DNA of 64,000 nt. Origin: Limonium bicolor. Taxonomy: Eukaryota; Streptophyta; Magnoliopsida; Caryophyllales; Plumbaginaceae. A model generated the notes under the pieces. That model worked only from the letters and a program-made list of their open reading frames with translations, was not told where the DNA came from and searched no databases. Below are positions 11,651-22,440 of this stretch, piece by piece; the stretch's first letter is position 1, and each line of letters opens with the position of its first letter. The translations under genes and the position numbers were made by a program. The stretch is taken from contig CM041776.1 of assembly GCA_023374045.1 (NCBI GenBank), forward strand, positions 140,681,296 through 140,745,295, given 5' to 3'.

Positions 11651-11780
11651 AATGAACTGCATGTATTCGACAAAGTAGTTGGTGTGGCCCGGTAGCCGAT
11701 GGGCTGCACGTTTTCCATACCAGCAATGTTTGCTGAGCCCTTTGGGGGCACCCCCATTTTTCAGGTACCTGAAGTCGAGA
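11651..11780 (+). other. Conserved hairpin module of Tekay-like LTRs (A, 3' copy)
   Basis: Equivalent to 414-540. It carries AATGAACTGCATGTATTCGA, an AGCAATGTTTGCTGAG stem, a CCCTTTGGGGG stem and TTTTTCAGGTACC. It lies about 285-415 bp from the LTR 3' end. Confidence 0.7.
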
Positions 11781-12404
11781 AGATTACCACACGAGTGTAG
11801 GTGGGGTAGATTCAAGCTATGGGAGTCCCCTACTAGTATTTGTTTTACTTAAGTATTTACATTTGAGTTTGATTCCTAGTATCTGGATTGTATTCGTATT
11901 CAGACCGTGACTTTTGGAGATTGTATTTGGAGTTAGCCTTGTTGGCCACAAGGGTGGCCAAGCATTGTAATAACCGCTCGGTTGTTGTATTTATTTTCGC
12001 TGCAGTTGTATTTTATTTGGGAGTGATCGCCGTATAGGTTATTGGATTTCAGGTGGGGTGTTACAACACAGATGACTGGAATTTAAATGGCGGAACTTAA
12101 ATAACTGAATTTAAATAGCAGAATTTAGATGACAAATTAAAATAGCAATAAATAAATAACTGGAAAATTAAATAACTTAAAAGAAAATGGTGGGTTAGGT
12201 TAGCAAACAGATGTTAGAAACAAAGAGAATGACAATAATAAAAGGAAATGAATTATGAAATAGAAATCAAATTAGCAAACAGAATTTTAGTAACAAAATA
12301 AAACCGAAAAAATAAATAAAATAAAATAAAAACAAAATATTAAAGACAAAAATATCAAAATAACAATTGGATTATCCGGGACTTAGGGACTAAACAAAGT
12401 CAAG

Positions 12405-12422
12405 TCCCCGGCAACGGCGCCA
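12405..12422 (-). promoter_or_regulatory. Primer binding site of element B, tRNA-Asp type
   Basis: On minus this reads TGGCGCCGTTGCCGGGGA, the standard Athila/Tat primer site, three bases after the LTR end. It matches the site at 53214 in element H. Confidence 0.93.
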
Positions 12423-15400
12423 TTTTGCAGACAAGATTTTCGACCTGTTAAAAATAGTAAATAAAGAGTGAGTCAAAATATCTATCGGGCTGCAAACAAT
12501 CCCGATCACAGTAGTATAGTGAAATTGAAGCAACCGGGTAATCAAACCGTGGGACTTAAGCGAAAATGTCTAATTCCTAAGCATGTCACAAAAGGGGGGT
12601 TTTGCTGAATTGTAAATGAAACTGATAAAATGCAGATAAATAAAATAACAGATAAATTAAAACGGTGGATGATATGATTGAGCGGGACTCCGATTATTGC
12701 AGTTTGGTTAATTGTATTATTTCTTCTGGTTTATAGATTGGCAAAATAATAACTCTGACGAATTTGTTTACCAGAACATGCTATGGCTTGATTTTAGACC
12801 AGCAAAACACATGTAAACAAAATAAGTTGAGAGACAATATTTATGCAGATGAAGTATTAACTTGTCCGATGAAACAAGTTTTCCACAAATTTACGAATTA
12901 ATCGAACCTATCTATTTTTCACTGGATCGGGTCAAAATAGATTTAGAAAGATAATACAATTAAACGATCAGAATTATTGTAGGGAAGCACATTAATTGTA
13001 ACAATCTATATTTAACTAAACCAGTAAAAATATAATTCAATAAAGGCACGTGTTAAAACCAATATCAAATGTTATGTAATAACCAAAACTGCAATAAGAA
13101 ACAAATGACATGTAACAAGTATAAAGAGTTTAGTTTATTAAACCCTTATATCAACCAGACCGGTCCGGTTCAATGATTTTACCCAAACCGGTTCACCCAT
13201 TGGTTCTGTCTTTTTATTTCTTCTGGTTTGATCCTTTGTCTCTGTCCGAACTCGCCCCGTTCATTTCTTCCTCTCTCTCTTCGCCTCTGTTCTCCACCGA
13301 CGTACTGCTTCACGGTCTCGATCTCGCCTCTCCTTTGCTTCGTATGGTCGACGACGAAAAAGAACACGGTGGATTGGCGAGTGAAGACGATGGCAGGGGA
13401 TGATGGTGGTTGGAAGCGAGGACGATTCGATGTCGGGCGTCGGTGAGACGATGATGAAGCGGTGGTGTAATGTCCCGAAATGGAGATGGAGGAATGGTCG
13501 ATGGCGATGGCGATTTGTGAGAGTTGAAGCGATGGTCGACGTGTGTGGGTGAGGCAATGATGATGGCGAGGTGAGGCGTGTGTGGGTGAGGCGATGATGA
13601 TCCAGTGGTGTCGGGTAGTCGATGAAGAAGACGACGTCGGGATGAAGATGAGATGATAACGATACGGTGATGCGTGAATAATGAATGGTGAAGTGATGAG
13701 ATGGTGGTGGTGCGGTGCCGTGCTGTGGTGTAGTGGAGACGGTGATCCTGGTGGAATCTCGGAGGCGATGGCGTTGAATATGTGGTATGTCGATGGCGGT
13801 GGTATGTCGATGGTGTGGTGCGAGTATGAAGATGATGCGTGGGATGGACGTCGTGAACTGACGATATGCGGGTGTGTGAGTTGATGTAGTGCGAAGGTGA
13901 TGATGTAGTCGCGGGCGGTGGCGTGAATGAAGATCAAATGATGGGTGGTGAAGATGATATCGAGGTGGTATGTGTCGGTGGTGAGGCGAGGCGGAGATGG
14001 AGGTGAGGTGATGCGTATGAGATGGAATGAAGGCGATGCGGTACGGTGGATGGCGGGTGTGATTCGGTAGTAATGACGATGGAATGTTGTGAGTTGCGGC
14101 GTAAGTGAAAGAAGATGGGGCGACGCTGGTGTATCGTCGGTGTGAATGGTGATGAATGGCGATGAAATACCCCGAACTTAAATATAGGGATTAAAATTTA
14201 TCTAATACGTATTTAAGGGCCTAAGGGTACCTAATTAATACTGGTAAGGAAAAATAAATCCAAAAGAATAAATAAACGCTTAAAAAGCGGAAACCGCTAA
14301 ATAAGCGTTAAATAACCATAGGAGGTATGAGACCTCGGTTAGAGTATTATAGGGATTCTAAAGGTTTAATAAGACCTAAATAATGTATGGGAACAACTCC
14401 CGAAGAAAACGGATCAAAACCACTAACGAACCTTAAAGCGCGTTTTCGAGGTAACCGGGAAAACGTGTCTTTAAGCGGGTCAAATAGACTCGTAACAATT
14501 TTGGTCAACTAAATAATCATTAATAAATATTAGTGAAGCTTTAAGACCAATAAAATCAATAAAATGAGAGATTAGTAAAAACTGTCAAAACAGGAAGTTG
14601 TGGGGAAGAAATATAAATAACACAAACTTATGTGTCCACTTTGTAAATAAAATTTTACAAACCCTCATGGGCTGTGTGCTCTCCGGTTTTCCTACTCTCT
14701 CACACACACACCCTATTCTCTTTTACTCACTAAGGACAAAAGCAATTAAAAATCAAAAAGTAAACACTCACCTCACCCTCACACTCTCTCTCCTATTCTA
14801 TTCTCTTCTCTCATGTAATACCACTCACCCTCACACTCTCTTTTCTTCCTTTCCTCTCCATGCGATTTCCATGGATTTTGAAGCAACCACACACAAACCT
14901 CTCTTCTCTCCTCTTGTAACCCACTCAAACCTCTTCCAAAAATTATAAAATTACACCATTGTCTTCCTCTCCTCAAGAGCAACACTTCCCTCTTTTCAAA
15001 ATCCGAATAGAGCATTTTCATTTTTATGGGTATGTCCCATTTGGAGCTTCAAGACCACCATTAGAAGGCCCTCCTTCTCCTTGTTCTTTTAAGGTAAAAA
15101 TATTCCTAAAAAACTCCATCTTTTCTAGCCTCAAGGGCAAAACGAAAATGAAAACTAAAACCCTTGTTGCTCCTTGTATCCTAGCCGATTTTGGCATCTT
15201 GGTGGAGTTGGAAACCTTGTTCTTGAGCCACTCCAAGCTTCATTTACACCCTTGCCAGGTAATGAGAATTCTAAACCCTAAAACCTACTTAAAGCTTAAT
15301 AATAGCTAGGGTTAGTTTTTAGTGTATTGAAATGTGTATGTATATGGGTTGTAGAGTAGAGAATTTGTGTTTGCTAAACCGGTGGAAAAGAGGAAAAGAA

Positions 15401-16362
15401 GAAGCAAGAGGAGAAAAGAAATTAGAAGAGAAACAAGGTAAGGATACTCACCTTTGTGTAGTCTCGTGTATGTATGTGTAACAGATTTTAGAAGTTTGAA
15501 ATGAGTAATGGAAATGGTATTGTGTAGTAATGTATTGTGCAGGAGAATCTAAGTGCTTAAAACCGTTGAAAGACATGTAAAATGTATTGAAACTTAGTTG
15601 GGTATTGGGTTGTTGAGTGCAGGAATTTTTAGTAGTGTTAGTATTGGTAATTGTGTATGGGAGCTTGTATATTGATGTTGTGTATAAACAGGTGAGATGA
15701 TGTTAATGTGTGAGGAAACATTGTGGTGAGAGTGTATAAAATATAGGGGAGACGATGGAAAAATTTGCCTAGGATTATAACACTTAGTGAACTAGAAACT
15801 AGGTGGCTAATAGATGTTGTAACAGATTTGATAGAGAAAGATAAAGGAGTAGATTTGGAGAGATAGATAATGTATTGTGATGTACTCGGAACTCTAGATA
15901 TGACACTAGAAGAGGTGGTTAGAGAAGGGGAGAGTAAGTGTCAAAATCTGTAGCAAGAGGTATTAGATTACATTGTGGAACTAAGAAGAAATAGTGTGGC
16001 AAGATTTGGTAAATGAATGATGGACTTGGGTATAGATGGTACAATTGCTTGGAAATGAATTGGCTTGGTAAGAGGAGGTATTTGGGATGCTAGGAGTGAC
16101 ATTGGTGGAGGAAGTATTGGATGTTAGAAGTTGGAACAAAAATCTGTAGCATTGAAGGATGCAAAACTGTTGTAAGTGTAGAAGGGAAGTGATGAAATTG
16201 TGTAAGTTGATTGATGGGTTTAGTAAAGAATTTGGTGGATGTACTAAGGCAATTTGGAGGGCCTAGGTAGTGTTTAAACATGTGGGATTACATGTAAGAA
16301 GATTGGAGAAGCAATGGGTAAAGTATAGGACTGAAAACAGAAATAAAAATGCAAATACTGGG

Positions 16363-16760
16363 CCGGATCGAACTTGCGACCGACTTTGCAAGTTCGGTCG
16401 AGCCCAGATTTACAAAGACGGGAATGCTTCTGGAATGGACCGAACTTGCGACCGGACTTGCAAGTTCGGTCGGACCAGAAAAATTCTCCCGTCAGTAATC
16501 TTCTGGAATGGACCGAACTTGCGACCGGACTTGCAAGTTCGGTCGGCCAGAAAAATTTCTGTCTTGTAAGTTACTGGAATGGACCGACCTTATGACCGGA
16601 CTTGCAAGGTCGGTCGGGCTAAAATTTCCGTTAAGTAACTCACTGGAATGGACCGACCTTGGGAACCGGACTTGCAAGGTCGGTCGGCCCTGGATTTTCA
16701 CCCGATGTAGCCTACTGACTTGGACCGAACTTGCAAGGTCGGTCGCAAGTTCGGTCGGGT
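16363..16760 (+). repeat. Six-unit palindrome array in LTR C, about 72-bp period
   Basis: Units begin near 16366, 16438, 16511, 16582, 16651 and 16723 (steps 72, 73, 71, 69, 72). Most units show CCGAAC-N6-CCGGAC-N6-GTTCGG or a close variant such as CCGACC/GGTCGG. Each can fold into a hairpin and contains a central CCGGAC box. Spacers share ACTGGAATGGA. The array lies about 2.2 kb into the LTR and 260 bp before a segment conserved with LTRs D and E. Confidence 0.92.
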
Positions 16761-17601
16761 CAAAACTTACAAAAAAAAACTATAAGACTATGGTTAGTAT
16801 ATGTATGTATGTATATGTATACCCACCTATACATACGTGCATATATATGTAAGTATACCATTGTTAAGCGATGAAAAGTAAGTAAATAAAAAGTAAGTAT
16901 AAGAATGCGAAGACTTAGTAAGTATGAGTTAGGAAGCGTAAGGGTAACCGAATCAAATTAATGATAGTTAGATAATTGTTCGATTGTATGTAAATCATAG
17001 GATTTGATTTGTGAACACCGGAGGAAATTGGGATACAAGTACCATGGTGAAAGGTATGATTTCTTCATGCCCTGTATCCTAATCTGGTTAACCCCGATTT
17101 GTGTGCTTATTTGACCACCTAATAAGATAATGCACGAATCGGATTATATTGCACTTACTTGTCCTTGTTTACATTGTTCTCGATATTTGTCTTGAACAAT
17201 AGTTTGTATAATTCATGAAATGTATGAATGATGATGATGTGTAATTGTACCTTGTAGTGTACTTGTATATTGTATTGTATTGGTGTGGATGTGTATATGA
17301 ATAATGTATTGTGTATGTGGTTGGATGTTGACTTCTACTAATTCCTAACTACCTAACTTCTAACTTAAGTGAGTAAATTGGAATGAGTATAAGTCCGATA
17401 TAGTTTCGGCCACGCGTGAGGATGAGGAGACACAAGAGGTTGGATCCGATTCCTGGTTCGTAAGCTGGTCCACGGCCCAATCCCTTAAGTGGGTAGCATC
17501 CTGGATTAGTGAACCAAGTAAAGCCTGGTGGTGGGACGGTGTAGTCCCTGCCCAGAGGCCATACCCGGCTTAACATGAGTAAGAGTAAGCAAGCAAGTAT
17601 G

Positions 17602-17630
17602 TATGAGTATGAGTATGAGTATGAGTATGT
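17602..17630 (+). repeat. TATGAG microsatellite
   Basis: Four to five tandem copies of the hexamer TATGAG inside LTR C, followed by degenerate GTATG repeats. Confidence 0.85.
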
Positions 17631-17870
17631 ATGCGTATGTATGGAGTAACGAGTATAAGAGTAATCTTCACCCGATTAACCCGGGTGGACCAATGAAGCT
17701 AACAAGAACTGTACTTGTGTATGTAATGAGTATGTGTATTCGGAAGAAGGTAAGTATGTATTGGATGGTTATATTGTACCCCCTGTACGTAATGAAGTGT
17801 ATGTATGTATGCTTGCGTAAGTATTCTTGTATTGTGTATAAGAGCATGTATGCATGTGTGTTTGTATGAA

Positions 17871-17995
17871 AATGAACTGCATGTATTCGACCAAGTGGTC
17901 GGCGTACCCTCACTAGTACGCGGGGTATGCGGTTATCATGCGCAGCGAAAGCTGACCCCCTAGGGGGAACGTTTTTAGTGTGCAGGTACCGAAGC
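17871..17995 (+). other. Conserved hairpin module of Tekay-like LTRs (C)
   Basis: It begins AATGAACTGCATGTATTCGA, as in element A, includes AGCTGACCCCCTAGGGGG and ends TGCAGGTACCGAAG. The surrounding LTR sequence is much less similar to A. Confidence 0.7.
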
Positions 17996-18945
17996 GAATA
18001 TGGTCAAGATAAGAGACCGGAGGCACACCCTTGTAATTAGAAGCAAGTAGTTTGTGAGGAACGGGTAGTAAGTAGTCTCTTCTTAGTGAGTATGTATGAA
18101 CTTGGAAGGAGCATTGTAACTGTATCGGGAACCTAGTAAACTCGGTTATGTATTTTGTATTGTATGGTTTACGAAGGAGTAAAGTATTGAATGGAACCTT
18201 GTAGTATTCGTTTGATGAATGGAGTATGTGTTGTGGAAGTGTAGTACTCGGGATTCCGGTCCATCAGACCGATGCTGTAAGCAGTAGTAGTAGCCTTGTT
18301 AGCCACGTGGGTGGTTAACGACATTGTATCACCCATTGTATGTAAGTAAGTATCCGCTGCGTGTATCTGACGTGTAGGGATTGGACGGTAAGCATGTATT
18401 AATGGTAGGGGTTACAGGCGAGGATGTGGATGAAATGGTGGCGTTAGGTCGATGGTGAAGAAGGTGGGTGAGGCGTTGGTGTGTGAGTGATGAGTTGATG
18501 GGGTGGATGTGGACGGTGAATGGCGGGTGTCAATCGCCCTGAAGAAAGGTTGCAGTGGTGTCTTTTTATGATGATCGGCTGTTGATGATGAAGATGTTGT
18601 CTTTGTGCGATGCCAGTCGGTCCGATATTAGTATATTGTAGTAGCCCATAATTGTAAAGAGAAGACATCTTCAAATTGATATAAGGCCCACATCAAAAGT
18701 CTGCGCATGAATTGTTGTTAGCCCATCTCCTGTGTGCGTGCATGTAAATATATATACACATATTATATATATATATGTAGTATATATATAATATGTGAGA
18801 TATTTTCCTATATAACAAAATAAATATGAGTTTGACATTAAAACATAAATCTAAGAAAGCATATGATAATGTAAAATATGACATACATTGTTATAAAAAT
18901 AGGAAGAATTAAAGTCCTAGGAGTGATATATTTTTACACTTATCA

Positions 18946-20634
18946 CATTCCGATAGTTTTAGTAAAAAATATTCTACTATCTATCTACCGATATCGGTAG
19001 CTACATTAATGAATTACTACTACTTGGTTGCTGCTAATTCAATCATGGTAGCTATTATGCTACTATTTGAGCAATGACAGCAAAAAATTCTAATCTAATG
19101 CTACTAACTACTATCTTGTAATTGCTACGCCATGTAGATAAGTGAAATTTATGAATTTCTTACTAACACTTGATTACAAATGCTACTTCTGCTACTATTT
19201 TGGATATGATAGCAAAATATTTTTAACAAGTAGCTAAATTGCTACTGATCCTAACTTTCAAAATTGCTACCACTAACTAATAATGCTGATGAAATTTCAG
19301 TTGATATTGTGCTATAATATAAGAAATGACAACTAATATTTGTAAGTGTTAATAAAATTATTAATGTCTTACAGCTTAAACGCATGATTACTACATAATT
19401 CAAATACTAACCTATATTGCTGCAACCATAGTGGATATATTATCATCTTATATTAATATTTTTTATAGTATTTTTCAATATAGTACATTTAGTATATTTT
19501 ACTTATTACCTTTTAGCTATCAAAATTTAAAAAAAAAACTTTAAGTAAAAAAATTTGTCTAATTCGTGAAAATTAATTAAAACTACATACCACTACAAGA
19601 ATTTATTTATCATATAAGATATACGAAACATAATATATTTTTGATACTTATAATATTTTTATTTTTAAAGTATCACGCGTATTATTAAATTATAAAATAG
19701 AGTACATGTAATAACAATTTAAACTAGTACATATGTTGGTTAAAATTTTAAAAATTAATTTAAATTAGGTGTCAAAATAATTTAAATTAATAAATGATTT
19801 ATATGTATATAAATTCTAAATTTTGTGTTGTTTTTATACATTTTACTATATAATCCTTTTAATTTACAAAAATCACATAAATTAATAAAATATAAAAATA
19901 CAATAAATACTAAAAATTTAATAAATTGACTTGTTGGTTAAAATTTGCAAATTAAATACAAACTATATATATAATATTATAATGTTTAATGTTTTTGTAA
20001 ATGATATATATATATATATACATATATATGTTTTTTATACAATTTTAAACCAACATATCTTTTTTTTATTATTTTGACCATACAAAATTAATGTTGTAAT
20101 ATTATGTAAATTAAAATATCAATGTGGCATAGTCAGACCTACGTTTATTTTATTAATTTGTACATACCCAATGTTCGATCATATCTCGACAAAAATTTTC
20201 ATATATATTTAGAATATCAAACATTCAATATATACAAGTTGTATATGTATATATATCACGAATAATTATCATGGCCTAATGGTTAAGGTAATATTTACTC
20301 ATCCCAAGCCGCATGATCGATTCTTGATTTGTACACATTTTAGCACACTAGTATAGGTGGCAAAATTTTAAAATGTAACTACTAAAGTTGGTATCAAAAA
20401 AGAATTTATGCTACTGAATTATTGGTTGCAAACTAACTAAAGCTACCACACATAATCGGTAGTAACATTGCTACCTCAAGAAAGAGCAGTGACGAAATTG
20501 CTACCAGAATAAAGAGCTGTGGCGGAGTGGTAGCAAAATTGCTACCAACCACAAAACGGTAGCGAAATCAATTTCGCCCCCAAGGATTTACCCACCGCCA
20601 AACTCAGGTAACAAATGAACAAAAGCGGTAGCCT
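18946..20634. other. AT-rich non-coding region with scattered GCTACC/GGTAGC motifs
   Basis: No ORF of interest. Short motifs GCTAC(C) and GGTAGC recur in both orientations at 18990-19330 and 20400-20630, around a very AT-rich middle that includes a TA-repeat block near 20005. Dense short motifs in both orientations are typical of CACTA subterminal regions, so this may be part of a second CACTA family. No paired termini are visible. CACTACAAGAA at 19591 resembles a CACTA terminus but has no partner. Confidence 0.4.
20268..20333 (+). other. tRNA-like promoter sequence, possible SINE head
   Basis: TGGCCTAATGGTTAAGG resembles a tRNA A box. About 30 bp later, GCATGATCGATTCTTG is a weak B box. The spacing suits a tRNA-derived SINE head. 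I see no defined SINE body, poly-A tail or TSD, and no cloverleaf good enough for a functional tRNA. Confidence 0.3.
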
Positions 20635-22440
20635 CACTACTAAAGTTGCTGTTTACCCATGGAAAATTACCCACGGGACCGAAACCGTAGGTAAATACCC
20701 ACGGTTTACCTACGGCTACGGGAAAGTGAAGGAAGAGTATACCAACAAAATACCTACGGATTACTCACAGAAATTTATACCCACGGACAATTCCGTAGGT
20801 AAATGGCGTGGGCAGTCACGCGGGGACACAAAGCCAACTGGCGCGAAAAATACCCACGGACTATTTCCGTGGGTAAACTGGCGACAATAATTACCCACGG
20901 GTGGTTCCCGTAGGTAAACATCGGATTATAATTGCCAACGGATTACCCACGAGACTAATACGTAGGTAAAGTTAGTGTATACTTAGGCAAGTTTACCCAC
21001 AGAAAAATTCCGTAGGTATTTACCCACGGACAAGTTCCATAGGTAAAGTTATTATTAAACGACAAAGTTTTGTCACAGGTAATTATCTGCATATTAAGGT
21101 TAGTTTTACCCACGAAAATGTCTCGTAGGTATTTACCCACGGCCTAATTCCGTAGGCAAAAATACAATTAAATGATACTTAGGCCAGTTTACCCACGGAA
21201 TAGTCCCGTAGGTATTTACCCACAGACTATTTCCGTAGGTATAGTTACTATTAAACGACAACGTCCCCACGCAAGTAATAAACTGCACACTTAGGTTAGT
21301 TTTACCCATGGAAATGTCCCGTAGGTATTTACCCACGGACTAATCCCGTAGGGAAAAGTACAATAAAACGCCACTTTTACCCACGGACTAATCCCGTAGG
21401 GAAAAGTACAATAAAACACCACTTTTACCCACGGAACTATTCCGCAGGTATTTACCCACGTACGTTTCCCGTAGGTAAAAGTACATTGAACAACCGCATT
21501 TTAGCACGGGGATATACTTCGAGTACTTTTACCAACGGAATGAACCCGTAGGTATTTATCCACGGACTATTCCCGTTGGTAAAATTACTACTGGAAAATA
21601 GCCATTTACCCACGGGTTCATGTTGTAGGTATTTTACAACGGAATACCCACAGATCCCCTACACGTAAGTTGTGAAGATATTGCTTCAGAATACCCATGC
21701 AACACCCACAAAATACCCACGGGAATTTTATTATTTAAATACTAGAAAATAAAAATTAGTTCTATATATATTATTTGTAAATTTAAAGAAATACTAATAT
21801 ATTTTATATATAACTTTCAAAAATATTTATAAGTATTATTAATAATTATATAGATATATATAATATTTATAAATATTAATAGATATCATCTATAATTTTA
21901 ATACTTTCAATTTAAAAATATTACTGATAATATTTATTATTATATATTATTTATATAAATATCTACATACAATATTTATAAACAAAAATTAACATAATAT
22001 AGTATATATATATTATATAAAAATATTAATAAATTTATTTATAATTTAATAAAATATAATATTTTATTATTAATAATATTATATAATTTCTATAAATATT
22101 AATATATTAAATATATAATTTGAATAATTATTTATATATGCTTTCTAAATTATAAGATGAATTATACCCACAGAAACTAGACCCTAGGTAAATAACTATA
22201 ATGTTTACTAGGAAAATCTGGAGTAAATAATTACCCACAGAAAGTAGTCCGTAAAATAGATGATATATACCCACGGGATTTGGGTGGTAGGTAAAGATGT
22301 TATCATGAAACATACAACAACGTTTTTTTTGTTATCAAATATGTATACCCACGGGAATTAGGCCGTAGGTATTAATATCTGCTGGCTTTTTTAAATTAGT
22401 GTTACCAACGGGAAGTTCCCGTAGGGAAAGCTTTTCAGAC
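20635..22440 (+). repeat. Left subterminal palindrome array of CACTA element K
   Basis: Dozens of copies of TTTACCCACGGA...TCCGTAGGTAAA, at irregular spacings of roughly 20-120 bp. They are dense to 21730, interrupted by AT-rich DNA (21730-22150), then resume to about 22430. Such subterminal repeats bind the CACTA-encoded TNPA-type protein in known elements. Each repeat is itself an inverted repeat, so orientation is ambiguous. Confidence 0.85.

Larger units (their letters stand above)
1..12065 (+). mobile_element. Element A: Tekay-like chromovirus (Ty3/gypsy) with 4.9-kb LTRs and an AlkB insertion
   Basis: Order on plus is partial 5' LTR, tRNA-iMet type primer site, gag, AlkB-like segment, aspartic protease, RT, RNase H, integrase with chromodomain-like tail, PPT and full 3' LTR. 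This protease-RT-RNase H-integrase order defines Ty3/gypsy. The chromodomain tail and the long LTRs with TGAAATACCCC and GGGGTGTTACA termini fit the Tekay/Del chromovirus clade (family knowledge). Bases 1-830 match 11241-12065 almost perfectly, so the window opens inside the 5' LTR and the left TSD is not visible. The element appears inserted in the internal region of Athila remnant B. Coding frames are broken by many small indels. Confidence 0.93.
7178..12065 (+). repeat. 3' LTR of element A (4.9 kb)
   Basis: Starts TGAAATACCCC, ends GGGGTGTTACA, and the last 825 bp are duplicated at 1-830. At about 4,888 bp it is longer than most plant LTRs. It has no credible ORF. It contains an AT-rich central part with degenerate tandem repeats (about 9540-10460), the two-copy repeat at 11265-11353 and the hairpin module at 11651-11780. 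It should carry the U3 promoter and polyadenylation signals, but I cannot place a TATA box with confidence. Confidence 0.92.
14163..18416 (+). mobile_element. Solo LTR C, Tekay-like, inserted in element B
   Basis: Starts TGAAATACCCCG and ends GGGGTTACA. It is flanked by a perfect 5-bp TSD ggcga (14158-14162 and 18417-18421), and element B sequence resumes on both sides. At 4,254 bp with no primer site, gag or pol, it is best explained as a solo LTR left by LTR-LTR recombination. It belongs to the same family as LTR D: both share the Tekay hairpin module and a CACGCGTGGCCGAAACTATA-like stretch. It holds a six-unit palindrome array at 16363-16760. Confidence 0.93.
12066..18945 (-). mobile_element. 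Element B: Athila-like remnant (5' LTR plus leader), split by solo LTR C
   Basis: Read on minus, the LTR starts TGATAAGTGT at 18945 and ends CTTGTCTGCA at 12426, directly before a tRNA-Asp type primer site. Without solo LTR C (14163-18416) and one TSD copy, the LTR is about 2,260 bp. The start resembles those of Athila-like LTRs G and H. Only about 340 bp of internal leader remains (12066-12404) before the junction with element A. The LTR is rich in GATGGTG-type low-complexity sequence (13350-14160 and 18417-18620). This gives long but meaningless ORFs there. No gag or pol is visible. Confidence 0.85.

Noticed and set aside
13179..13937. 252-codon open frame on minus in the B LTR
   Set aside because: His/Ser/Pro low-complexity product from GATGGTG-type repeats inside an LTR, with no domain and frames open on both strands.
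16363..16760. CRISPR-like appearance of the 72-bp arrays
   Set aside because: Units are diverged palindromes with related spacers inside plant LTRs, with no cas genes and a eukaryotic context.
19591..19601. CACTACAAGAA as a CACTA terminus
   Set aside because: No inverted partner or TSD found, and an 11-bp match can occur by chance in this AT-rich stretch.
20268..20340. Functional tRNA gene
   Set aside because: No acceptor-stem pairing or convincing anticodon arm; only promoter-box-like motifs.
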